NCBI GenBank assembly: GCA_036381125.1
Contig: DASVDK010000078.1
Span: 1 to 26,548 of the forward strand
DNA: 26,548 nucleotides
Direction: 5' to 3'
Origin: DASVDK01 sp036381125 [NCBI: Thermodesulfobacteriota bacterium]
GTDB lineage: Bacteria; DASVDK01
Shown here: positions 7,117 through 14,314 of the stretch, piece by piece
How the letters are laid out: every line of letters begins with the position of its first letter
Numbering within the stretch: the first letter of the stretch is position 1
Notes under the pieces: model-generated
Database searches by the model: none
What the model was told of the DNA's origin: nothing
The model's input: the letters and a program-made list of their open reading frames with translations, nothing else
Position numbers and translations under genes: made by a program

Positions 7117-8105
7117 CGGCCCGCCGCCTGCCGGTCCGCGAAGAGACGCGCCATCGGCTGCACGCCGGGAGCGTCGCACGCCCTGCGCAGGCACTCGAGG
7201 CCGAACGCCCGCTCGATGCTCGCGAGCAGCGAGTAGTGGTTGTACGGCGTTGCGTCGCGTACGCCGCGCGGGCCGCGGCTCGTGACGACGATCGTCGGGA
7301 TCCTGCCCCCGCCCGGGTCGGCCCCGCAGCAGCCGCTCGTCGTCGTCCCCTCGTCCCAGGTGATCACGATCGCGGTGCGGCGGTCGGCCCACGCGCGTGA
7401 CGCCATGATCTCGCCGACCACGCGTGCGACGTAGTCGTCCGCTCGCCGCAAGAGCCGCGCGTCGCGAGCGGCCGTGGTCGGCGCGGCGCAGTGGGGCGGC
7501 GCGCCGTGCATGTCGTGGCACTGGTCGGGCACGATCAGGGCGAAGCGGGGGATCCGGCCGGACTCCAGGTCTCGGAAGAGCTGGCCGTCCGACACGAGGC
7601 GCCGACGCGCCCGATCGCTCGATCGGACCCCGTCGAACGTCACGAACGGGTTGTGCTTCGCGACGTAGAGCCCGCTGCTCGGCGTGCACGGCTCCGGCGC
7701 GCAGGCGCCCAGGAACCCTGTCGACGGAATGGACTGGAAGTAGCCCTTCCAGGAGATCCCCGCCGCGTCGAGCTGGTCCACGAGGCTCTCGCGATCGAGC
7801 ACGTGCGGCCGGTTGTCGCGGATACCGAAGAAGCTCCCGGCCAGCATCGCCACGTAGTTGCCCTGGCTCGGGCGGACGACGCCGTAGTACCGCGTGGCGA
7901 GCCCGTACGTGCCGGCCAGGTGGTTGATCGTGGGGGCGGCGGGGTTGCCGATGACGGCGTCGTGGCGGCGGTTCTCCTCGACGATGACGAAGACGTGGTC
8001 GTATCGCGGCACGCGCGGGGCGGCGGACGCCGGACCGGCCGCCGCACAGGCGGCCAGCAGCGCCGGCACCACGGCGCGGCACGCGAGGCGTGCGCGCGGG
8101 GTCAC
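7113..8105 (-). CDS. Secreted phosphoesterase (acid phosphatase/phospholipase C family)
   Basis: A 330-residue protein read from GTG at 8103-8105. An N-terminal signal segment (RLACRAVVPALLAACAAAGP, then ASA) precedes YDHVFVIVEENRRHDAVIGN, the opening metal-binding block of the PF04185 phosphoesterase family. Later blocks are PTINHLAGTYGLATRYYGV, a serine-containing SQGNYVAMLAGS, VPDQCHDMHG, and AIVITWDEGTTT, which supplies metal ligands. Family members hydrolyse phosphomonoesters or phosphodiesters outside the cytoplasm. That would fit phosphate scavenging alongside the Pho regulon further right, although no Pho box was recognised here. The ribosome binding site is weak (GGGAGG about 16 nt away), so the start is less certain than the family. 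Confidence 0.85.
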   Translation of the reverse strand: MTPRARLACRAVVPALLAACAAAGPASAAPRVPRYDHVFVIVEENRRHDAVIGNPAAPTINHLAGTYGLATRYYGVVRPSQGNYVAMLAGSFFGIRDNRPHVLDRESLVDQLDAAGISWKGYFQSIPSTGFLGACAPEPCTPSSGLYVAKHNPFVTFDGVRSSDRARRRLVSDGQLFRDLESGRIPRFALIVPDQCHDMHGAPPHCAAPTTAARDARLLRRADDYVARVVGEIMASRAWADRRTAIVITWDEGTTTSGCCGADPGGGRIPTIVVTSRGPRGVRDATPYNHYSLLASIERAFGLECLRRACDAPGVQPMARLFADRQAAGR

Positions 8106-8196
8106 GGCAGGGCCCTTTCTCCCTCCCGACGGCGCTCCGGGCGAGGGGTCGGGTCTCCGGACTCTCCGCGCCGCCCCAGGGCGCCGGGAACGCGCG

Positions 8197-8210
8197 AAGA
8201 CCTGACCCCT
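8197..8210 (+). repeat. Dispersed REP-like repeat core, copy 1
   Basis: The 14-mer AAGACCTGACCCCT occurs here and again at 24344-24357 in the same orientation. On the minus strand it reads AGGGGTCAGGTCTT, which resembles repeats I associate with REP-associated tyrosine transposases in several high-GC lineages. It lies in the 152 nt non-coding gap 8106-8257, which otherwise holds only the hairpin after the aldo/keto reductase gene. Confidence 0.5.
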
Positions 8211-8231
8211 CTGGACACCGACTTCGCCCCG

Positions 8232-8248
8232 GCCCCGCCTCGCGGGGC
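8232..8248 (-). terminator. Hairpin after the aldo/keto reductase gene
   Basis: Perfect 7-bp stem GCCCCGC/GCGGGGC with a 3 nt loop, beginning 9 nt past the stop codon. No T tract follows, so it is a possible rather than proven terminator. Confidence 0.4.
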
Positions 8249-8257
8249 GCAGGGTCG

Positions 8258-9124
8258 TTACGCGCCGGCGAGCTCCCGCAGGTCGTCGTCGTCGAGCTCG
8301 ATCGCGGCGGCGGCGACGTTCTCCTCGAGGTGCGCGACGCTGGAGGTCCCCGGAATGGGAAGCACGACCGGCGAGCGTGCGAGGAGCCAGGCCAGCGCCG
8401 CCTGAATCGGGGTTGCGCCGCGCCGGCGCGCCGCGGCCTCGAGCCGCTCGTGCGCCGCCCGGTCGCGCGCCTCCTTCTCGAGCGAGCCGGCGCCGAGCGG
8501 GTACCAGGGGATGAAGGCGATCCGCTCGCGCTCGCAGAAGTCGACCACGTCCTCCCACTGCCGGTCGAAGACGTTGTAGCGGTTCTGCACCGACGCGATC
8601 GGCACCACCCGGCGCGCCCGCTCGAGCTCCGCGACGCCGACCTCCGACAGGCCGACGTGCCGCACCTTCCCCTCGCGCACGAACTCGGCCAGCACGCCGA
8701 ACTGCTCGTCGGCCGGCACCTTCGAATCGATGCGGTGGAGCTGCCAGAGGTCGATCCGGTCGACCCGGAGGCGCCGCAGGCTGCCGTCGAGCGTGCGGCG
8801 CAGGTACTCGGGACGGCCGTTCGGCGTCCACCGGTTGGGGCCCGGCCGCTCGAGGCCCCCCTTGGTGGCGATGACGAGCCCCGGCGGATAGGGGTGGAGC
8901 GCCTCGGCGATCAGCTCCTCGGACACGTCGGGACCGTACGAGTCGGCCGTGTCGATGAAGTTCACGCCGAGGTCCACCGCGCGGCGCAGCACGCGCTTCG
9001 CCTCGTCGCGGTCGGCCGGCGGGCCGAAGATGCCCGGCCCGGTGAGGCGCATGGCGCCGTATCCCATGCGGTTCACGACGAGGTCGCCGCCCAGGGTCAG
9101 GGTGCCCGCTCGACTCGCGATCAT
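8258..9124 (-). CDS. Aldo/keto reductase
   Basis: A 288-residue NADPH-dependent oxidoreductase of the AKR superfamily, cytoplasmic. The catalytic tetrad is visible: Asp and Tyr in FIDTADSYG, Lys in VIATKGG, and His in LWQLHRID. The C-terminal cofactor-binding block is [19 protein letters not shown]. The sequence pattern ([22 protein letters not shown]) is that of the bacterial YdbC-like oxidoreductases; the physiological carbonyl substrate is unknown. GAGGAG 5 nt before the ATG supports the start. The gene appears monocistronic, with a palindrome-associated promoter upstream and a hairpin downstream. Confidence 0.93.
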   Translation of the reverse strand: MIASRAGTLTLGGDLVVNRMGYGAMRLTGPGIFGPPADRDEAKRVLRRAVDLGVNFIDTADSYGPDVSEELIAEALHPYPPGLVIATKGGLERPGPNRWTPNGRPEYLRRTLDGSLRRLRVDRIDLWQLHRIDSKVPADEQFGVLAEFVREGKVRHVGLSEVGVAELERARRVVPIASVQNRYNVFDRQWEDVVDFCERERIAFIPWYPLGAGSLEKEARDRAAHERLEAAARRRGATPIQAALAWLLARSPVVLPIPGTSSVAHLEENVAAAAIELDDDDLRELAGA

Positions 9125-9162
9125 CTCCGCTCCTCGATTGCCGTGGGGTTCGCCGGCTCCCC

Positions 9163-9188
9163 ATGGTATCAGGCACGGTCCGTGCCTG
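9163..9188 (-). promoter_or_regulatory. Putative promoter and operator dyad of the aldo/keto reductase
   Basis: A perfect 19-bp odd palindrome (CAGGCACGG, T, CCGTGCCTG; 9170-9188) sits one base upstream of a minus-strand TACCAT -10 box (9168-9163). The placement would let a dimeric regulator block RNA polymerase. The leader to the ATG is about 33 nt. The rest of the 9125-9290 gap holds a CGCGG/CCGCG dyad and the palindrome GACGCCGGCGTC (9259-9270) downstream of the cupredoxin gene, and no gene. Confidence 0.45.
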
Positions 9189-9290
9189 CCCGAGGTGGGC
9201 GTGGGCGCCTGCCGGCCCCGGCGCGGCCGGGACGCAGGTGACCGCGGACACCGCGTGAGACGCCGGCGTCCGGGGGTGAAGCCGACGTTG

Positions 9291-9659
9291 CTACTCGACC
9301 GTGAGCGTGCCGGTCATCCCGGCCTCGGCGTGGCCCGGGAAGGTGCAGACGATGCGGTAGGCGCCGGCCGCGAGGCGCGCCGTGACCCGCTCGGTGGCGC
9401 CGGGGGCGATGACCGGGATCTCGGCCACGGTGGCCCCCCTGGCGTCCCGGACGACGAAGTTGTGCTCGATGGCCCCGTCGTTCACGACGGTGAACGTCAC
9501 GTCGCCGGCCGAGACCTCGAGCGCCTTCGGATCGAAGTAGAGGTCTCCCGCCTTCACCGTCACGGCGACGCCCTCCGCCGCGGGCGCGCGGCCGGGGAGG
9601 GCGGCAAGGAGGAGCACGCCGGCGGCGAGGGCCGCCGCCAGACGGGGCGAACGGCGCAT
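9291..9659 (-). CDS. Secreted cupredoxin (type I copper protein)
   Basis: A 122-residue protein with a signal peptide ([17 protein letters not shown], cleavage near APAAEG). The mature domain is a plastocyanin/azurin-like fold. His66 (IEHNF), Cys105, His110 and Met115 ([11 protein letters not shown]) form a complete type I copper site, so it should be a periplasmic one-electron carrier. It starts 5 nt after the stop of the molybdoenzyme gene, so the two are almost certainly cotranscribed. It is the natural candidate for that enzyme's electron acceptor, in place of the cytochrome c used by SorAB. The partnership is inference from gene order. Confidence 0.88.
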   Translation of the reverse strand: MRRSPRLAAALAAGVLLLAALPGRAPAAEGVAVTVKAGDLYFDPKALEVSAGDVTFTVVNDGAIEHNFVVRDARGATVAEIPVIAPGATERVTARLAAGAYRIVCTFPGHAEAGMTGTLTVE

Positions 9660-9664
9660 CCGGC

Positions 9665-10900
9665 CTAGGTGACCGTGATCGGGTGCTCGACCACGGCGTT
9701 GTAGAGGTAGCCCTGGTCGTTCCACGGCACGCTGTCGGGCTGCGTGTTGCCGGCCTCGTCGGTGGCGCGCAGGCGAATGGCGTGCCGGCCGGGGCGTGCG
9801 TCCCAGTCGAAGCGGAACCGCACCCACGCGCCGGCGATGTTCGGCTCGCCGAGCGACGCGATCCGCCACGGCCCGCGGTCGACGCTCACCTCCACCTTCG
9901 CGATCCTCGCCGGCGCCCAGGCGCGCCCCGTCAACACGTAGCGGCCCGCCGCCACGCGCGCGTCCCACGCGAACTCGAGGGCGCTCTTGACGTTCTGCGA
10001 CGTGAGCACCGGCCCCTTGGACGGCGGCTGGGGCTGGTAGTCGGGGCCGATCAGGACGTAGCTGTCGGTGTTCCAGGGCGAGAAGAGCGGCTCGTCCGAC
10101 ACCTCGATGCGGCCGAGCCACTTCACGTTCTGGACGCCGATCCAGCCGGGCGCCAGGAGCCGGGCCGGGAAGCCGTGGTCGGGCGGGAGCGTCTCGCCGT
10201 TCATGGCGTAGACGACGAGCGTGTCGTCGGCCGTCGCCTTGGCGATCGGCATGGGCCGGCGCACCTTGAGGTCGTCGAGGCCGGCCGGCATCACGTCGCG
10301 CGCGGTCGGCTTCACGCCGGCGCGATCGAGGATCTCGGAGAGGCGCACGCCTGTCCACTCGGCGACCCCGACCGCTCCGAGCTTCCACTGGGTGCCCTGC
10401 GCCCGCTTGCCGTACGCCTGCTCGAAGAAGCTGCGGCCGTTGCCGGCGCACTCGACGTAGCGCAGCACCGAGACCGAGGGGAGCTTGAGGAGGTCGTTGT
10501 AGGACAGGGTGAGGGGCCGCGAGACGCCGCTTCCGTCGACGGTCAGCGTCCAGGTGCCGGCCTCGATCTGCGGCGTCTTCGTGTGGTTGCGCACGAAGAA
10601 GAGCCCGTTCGGCACCACGTAGCCGCGGCCGTACATCTGCTCCCAGCGCATCTCGAGGTTGCTGCCGTACCGGTTGAAGAGCTCCGGCGGCGCAGCCTTG
10701 ACGACCGGGCTCGCCGCCTCGCCAGCCGCCGCGCGCGAGGGCCGAAGCCCCCCGGCCAGGCCGGCGCCGGCGGCCGCGAGGGCGAGCAGGCGGCGGCGCG
10801 ACAGGCCGAGGGCGCGCGCTTCGCGCCAGAGATGCTCGTCGGTGCGGGCCAGGCGGTACGTCTGCGGGTCGACGAGGTCTCGCTCGAGCCGGTGCGGCAT
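9665..10900 (-). CDS. Sulfite-oxidase-family molybdopterin enzyme, Tat-exported
   Basis: A 411-residue protein. The N-terminus contains the twin-arginine signal SRRRLLALAAAGAGLAGG at about residues 34-51, so it is folded with cofactor and exported to the periplasm. The molybdenum domain has the cysteine ligand Cys151 in YVECAGNGRSFF, with GTQWKLGAVGVAEWTGVRL and HGFPARLLAPGWIGVQNVKWL following, as in sulfite oxidase/SorA/SoxC. A C-terminal Mo-co dimerisation domain begins around TGRAWAPARIAKVEVSVDRGPW. No heme domain is fused, so an external acceptor is needed, probably the adjacent cupredoxin. GGGAGG 6 nt before the ATG fixes the start. Sulfite is the likely substrate, but other anions cannot be excluded. 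Confidence 0.9.
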   Translation of the reverse strand: MPHRLERDLVDPQTYRLARTDEHLWREARALGLSRRRLLALAAAGAGLAGGLRPSRAAAGEAASPVVKAAPPELFNRYGSNLEMRWEQMYGRGYVVPNGLFFVRNHTKTPQIEAGTWTLTVDGSGVSRPLTLSYNDLLKLPSVSVLRYVECAGNGRSFFEQAYGKRAQGTQWKLGAVGVAEWTGVRLSEILDRAGVKPTARDVMPAGLDDLKVRRPMPIAKATADDTLVVYAMNGETLPPDHGFPARLLAPGWIGVQNVKWLGRIEVSDEPLFSPWNTDSYVLIGPDYQPQPPSKGPVLTSQNVKSALEFAWDARVAAGRYVLTGRAWAPARIAKVEVSVDRGPWRIASLGEPNIAGAWVRFRFDWDARPGRHAIRLRATDEAGNTQPDSVPWNDQGYLYNAVVEHPITVT

Positions 10901-10931
10901 GACCGTCCTCCCACGACTGGACCCGGAAACC

Positions 10932-10937
10932 AGTATA
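10932..10937 (-). promoter_or_regulatory. Putative -10 box of the molybdoenzyme-cupredoxin operon
   Basis: Minus-strand TATACT lies 31 nt upstream of the molybdoenzyme ATG in the 85 nt divergent gap, which fits a leader carrying its GGGAGG. No good -35 element is evident. Confidence 0.35.
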
Positions 10938-10973
10938 CCAGCGTTTGCCGACTCCGGCGCGGGGCAGCCCTGC

Positions 10974-10979
10974 TACACT
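10974..10979 (+). promoter_or_regulatory. Putative -10 box (TACACT) for a leaderless ABC ATPase gene
   Basis: TGCTACACT, an extended -10 form, ends 6 nt before the GTG at 10986. Transcription would begin at or beside the start codon. No ribosome binding site is present. Confidence 0.5.
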
Positions 10980-10985
10980 TCCCGC

Positions 10986-11687
10986 GTGCCGCTCGAGCCC
11001 GCCGTCTCCGTCCGCGACGTCAGCAAGGTGTACCTGACGGGGGATCTCAGGGTGGAGGCGGTCCGCGGCGTGAGCCTCGACGTGGCGCCGGGGACGTTCC
11101 TCGCGCTCGTGGGGCCGTCGGGCTGCGGCAAGTCGACCCTCCTCAACCTCATCGGCGCCCTCGATCGGCCCAGCCGGGGCGACGTCGTCGTAGGCGGCGT
11201 CTCGCTCGGCGCGCTCGACGACGACGGGCTCACCCGCTACCGCCGGCAGACGGTCGGCTTCGTGTTCCAGTTCTTCAACCTCCTGCCGAGCCTGACGGTC
11301 GCGGAGAACGTCGCGCTCCCCATGCAGATCGACGGCCGGCCGGCCGCCGCCGTGCGCGAGCGCGTCGCTCGCCTCCTCGAGGAGGTCGGCCTCGCGCACC
11401 GGGCCGGACACCGGCCGGCGCAGCTCTCGGGGGGCGAGCAGCAGCGGGTGGCGGTCGCGCGCGCGCTGGCGAACGACCCGCCCCTGCTCCTCGGCGACGA
11501 GCCGACCGGCAACCTCGACACCCGCGCCTCCGCGGCCCTGACGGCGCTCTTCGCCGGGCTGGCGCGCGACGGGCGGCGCACGGTCATCCTCGCGACCCAC
11601 AGCCCCGAGGTGGCGGCCGCGGCCGACCGGGTGGTCCGCATGCGCGACGGCGAGGTCGTCGAGGACGCGGCGGCCGTCGCGCGATGA
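10986..11687 (+). CDS. ABC transporter ATP-binding protein (LolD/MacB/AttE type)
   Basis: A 233-residue cytoplasmic ATPase. Walker A is GPSGCGKST, the Q-loop is VFQFFNLLPSLTVAENV, the signature is LSGGEQQRVAVARAL, and Walker B is LLLGDEPTGNLD. This form is characteristic of the MacB/LolD/FtsE group that drives FtsX-fold permeases in type VII (mechanotransmission) ABC systems. The GTG start matches the family N-terminus (VSVRDVSKVYLTG). Its stop overlaps the permease ATG by ATGA, so the two are translationally coupled. With the permease and the lipocalin-like gene that follow, it resembles the AttEFGH system. Substrate is unknown; lipid or lipoprotein handling is inferred. Confidence 0.93.
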   Translation: MPLEPAVSVRDVSKVYLTGDLRVEAVRGVSLDVAPGTFLALVGPSGCGKSTLLNLIGALDRPSRGDVVVGGVSLGALDDDGLTRYRRQTVGFVFQFFNLLPSLTVAENVALPMQIDGRPAAAVRERVARLLEEVGLAHRAGHRPAQLSGGEQQRVAVARALANDPPLLLGDEPTGNLDTRASAALTALFAGLARDGRRTVILATHSPEVAAAADRVVRMRDGEVVEDAAAVAR

Positions 11688-14284
11688 CGGGGCTCTCGGC
11701 GCTCGTCCGCCGCGTGACCTGGCCCTCGGTGGCGGCGCACAAGGGGCGCAGCCTCCTCACGCTGGCCGGCATCGCCATCGGCGTCGGCGTGTTCCTCGCG
11801 GTGCGGCTCGCCAACGTGAGCATCACCGAGGCGTTCGCCACGAGCCTCGACCTCTTCGCGGGGAGCGCGCAGTTGACCGTCTCGCGGCCCGGCTTCGGCC
11901 TCGACGAGACCCTCCTGCCGCTCATCGAGGCCGACCCGGCGGTCGCCCGCGCCGAGCCGCAGGTGGTGGGGACCCTCGTCACCGCGGACCCGGCGCGGGA
12001 GATCCTCCTCGTCTACGGCATCGACGTCCTGCGCTCGCGCCCGACGACCGCGTCGATCGACGCGGCGGGCGGGGACGGCGAGGACCAGGGCTTCCTCGGC
12101 GAGGACGACGCCCTCCTCGTCACGCGGCGCTTCGCCCAGGGGCGCGGGCTTCGCGTCGGCGACCGCCTCGAGGTCCTCGCCGGCTCGCGGCGCGCGTCGC
12201 TGCGCATCCGGGGCCTCCTCGTGCCGGCCGAGGCGGAAGGCGAACGGGGCGGCAGCGCGTCGGGCTTCCTCGAGCGGACGGTGGCCGTCATGGACCTCGC
12301 GGCGGCCCAGCCGCTCCTCGACCGCGTGGGGCGCCTCGACGCCGTGGCGCTCACCCTCCGCGAGGGCGCGGACGCCGATGCCGTGCGCGCGCGCCTCACC
12401 GCCGCGCTGCCCGACGGCGTGGTCGTCGACCGGCCCATCGAGCGGAGCGGCCAGGTCGACCAGATGCTCGACGCCTTCCGGCTGAACCTGACGATCCTCT
12501 CCCTCATCGCGCTCCTCGTCGGCGTCCTCCTCGTGTACAACACGCTCACCTTCTCCGTGGTGCAGCGCCGCCGGGAGATCGGGATCCTCCGGGCCATCGG
12601 CGTCTCCCGGCGCGGCGTCGAGGCGGCCTTCCTGGCCGAGGGGGTCGCGTACGGCGCGGCCGGCGGGCTCCTCGGCGTCCTCCTCGGCCTCGCCCTCGCG
12701 AAGGGGACGCTCGGCGCCATGGCGAGGACCGTGTCGGTCCTCTACCTGCACGCGCCGGTCGAGCGGCTGCGGGTCGACGCGGGCGACCTCTTGCTCGGGC
12801 TCGCCGTCGGCGTCCTCGTCTCGGCGGCGGCGGCGTTCGCGCCGGCGCGCGCCGCGGCCGGCGTGCCGCCGAGGGAGCCGATCGCACTCGGCGCGGCCCG
12901 AAGCGACACCGGCCGGGCCGGGCGGCGACGCGCCCGGCGGCTCGCCCTGGCCGGTCTCGCGATCCTGACGTTCGCCGGCCTGCTCGCCGCGCTGCCTCCC
13001 TGGCACGGCCGGCCGCTCGGCGGCTACGGAGCGGCCTTCGTGGTCCTCGTGGCGGCGCTCCTCGTGGCGCCGGTCCTCGTCCTGGCGGTCGGGCGCGCGG
13101 CGCGGCCCCTGGTCGGCCGCCTCGGGGGGCCGGCGGCGCGCCTGGCGGCCGATCACTTCGTCCAGGGGCTCCGCCGCAACGCGGCCACCGTGGCGGCGCT
13201 GTCGGTCAGCCTCGCCATGCTCGTCTCGGTCTGGATCATGGTGTCCGCCTTCCGCGCCACCGTGGAGGCCTGGATCGCGCAGTCGGTGCGGGCCGACCTC
13301 GTGGTCACGCCCGCCGCGCGCCTCGGCGGCTCGCGCGAGGCCTCGCTGCCGGCCGGCGTGGTCGAGCGGATCCGCGCGCTGCCCGGCGTGGCGGAGGTGG
13401 ACGCGTTCCGAGGCGCCGACGTCCGGTACGAGGGGAGCCCCATCGTCCTCGGCTCGGGCGACCTCGCCCTCCAGCTCAGGCGGGGGCGCCTCCCCTTCAT
13501 GGCCGGGACGCCGGCCGACGTCCTCGACGAGGTCGTGGCGCGCCGGGGCGCGCTCGTGAGCGAGTCCTTCGCTCGCCGCTTCGACCGCTGGGTCGGCTCC
13601 ACCATCACGCTCGACCTGCCGGCCGGTCGCCGGAGCTATCCCGTGGTGGGGGTCTTCTACGACTACACGACCGATCGGGGGCTCGTGGTGCTCGACGCCG
13701 CGACGTACGTCGCGGACACCGGGCGGCGCGACGTGCAGAGCGCGGCCGTCTATCTCGAGCCGGGCGCCGACCTCGAGGGCGCGCGTCGGTCGCTCGAGTC
13801 GCTGTTCGGCCCGGACGCCGCCGTGGCGGTCGTCTCCAACCGCGAGCTGCGCGCGCGGGTGCTCGACATCTTCGACCAGACCTTCGCCATCACCTTCGCG
13901 CTCGAGCTGATCGCCGTGGTGGTGAGCGCCATCGCCGTGGTGAACACGCTCGTCGCCTCGACGATCGAGCGGCAGGCCGAGCTCGGCATCCTCAGGGCGA
14001 TCGGCCTCGGCCGCGCCGACATCGGCCGGCTCGTGCGAGCCGAGGCGGGGCTCATCGCCGGAGCCGCCAGCCTCCTCGGGGTCGTCGTCGGGATCGCGCT
14101 GTCGCTCATCCTGGTCTTCGTCATCAACCGGCAGGCCTTCGGCTGGACGATCCAGTACCACCTGCCCCCCGAGGCGCTGGCGACGGCGGCGGCCCTGGCC
14201 GTCGGCACCGCGCTCGTCGCCGCCACGTGGCCCGCCCGGCGCGCTGCCGCGCAGCCGATCGCCCAGGCGGTTCGATACGAGTGA
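11684..14284 (+). CDS. Double FtsX-domain ABC permease (AttFG-like)
   Basis: An 866-residue inner-membrane protein with two FtsX repeats. The N-terminal repeat has an anchor helix in RSLLTLAGIAIGVGVFLAV, a periplasmic MacB-like region (about 45-255) and an FtsX core (about 258-400) with VVQRRREIGILRAIGVSRR. A pair of linker helices follows (about 418-475). The second repeat has its anchor helix near 500-520, another periplasmic region, and the C-terminal core from about 730 with TIERQAELGILRAIGLGRADIGR. REIGILRAIG and AELGILRAIG are the conserved coupling-helix segments. About ten membrane spans are expected. Such permeases usually move or extract lipids, lipoproteins or peptides rather than import small solutes. 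It overlaps the ATPase gene by 4 nt and is followed 30 nt later by the lipocalin-like gene. Confidence 0.92.
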   Translation: MTGLSALVRRVTWPSVAAHKGRSLLTLAGIAIGVGVFLAVRLANVSITEAFATSLDLFAGSAQLTVSRPGFGLDETLLPLIEADPAVARAEPQVVGTLVTADPAREILLVYGIDVLRSRPTTASIDAAGGDGEDQGFLGEDDALLVTRRFAQGRGLRVGDRLEVLAGSRRASLRIRGLLVPAEAEGERGGSASGFLERTVAVMDLAAAQPLLDRVGRLDAVALTLREGADADAVRARLTAALPDGVVVDRPIERSGQVDQMLDAFRLNLTILSLIALLVGVLLVYNTLTFSVVQRRREIGILRAIGVSRRGVEAAFLAEGVAYGAAGGLLGVLLGLALAKGTLGAMARTVSVLYLHAPVERLRVDAGDLLLGLAVGVLVSAAAAFAPARAAAGVPPREPIALGAARSDTGRAGRRRARRLALAGLAILTFAGLLAALPPWHGRPLGGYGAAFVVLVAALLVAPVLVLAVGRAARPLVGRLGGPAARLAADHFVQGLRRNAATVAALSVSLAMLVSVWIMVSAFRATVEAWIAQSVRADLVVTPAARLGGSREASLPAGVVERIRALPGVAEVDAFRGADVRYEGSPIVLGSGDLALQLRRGRLPFMAGTPADVLDEVVARRGALVSESFARRFDRWVGSTITLDLPAGRRSYPVVGVFYDYTTDRGLVVLDAATYVADTGRRDVQSAAVYLEPGADLEGARRSLESLFGPDAAVAVVSNRELRARVLDIFDQTFAITFALELIAVVVSAIAVVNTLVASTIERQAELGILRAIGLGRADIGRLVRAEAGLIAGAASLLGVVVGIALSLILVFVINRQAFGWTIQYHLPPEALATAAALAVGTALVAATWPARRAAAQPIAQAVRYE

Positions 14285-14301
14285 CGGCCGTGCCCGAGGG
14301 C

Positions 14302-14307
14302 TACGCT
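14302..14307 (+). promoter_or_regulatory. Putative -10 box (TACGCT) for the leaderless AttH-like gene
   Basis: CTACGCT lies in the 30 nt gap after the permease and ends 7 nt before the ATG. The nearest purine-rich run (GAGGG) is too far upstream for a ribosome binding site. An internal promoter within the operon is implied. Confidence 0.4.
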
Positions 14308-14314
14308 GGACGCC

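Noticed and set aside
9259-9270. Palindrome GACGCCGGCGTC downstream of the cupredoxin gene as a terminator
   Set aside because: It has no room for a loop beyond the central four bases and no T tract; in 70% GC DNA such 12-mers are common.
9683-11683. Plus-strand frame joined in phase to the permease from 9683
   Set aside because: It crosses the molybdoenzyme (opposite strand) and the ATPase (different frame). The permease start at 11684, with ATGA overlap, fits the family N-terminus.
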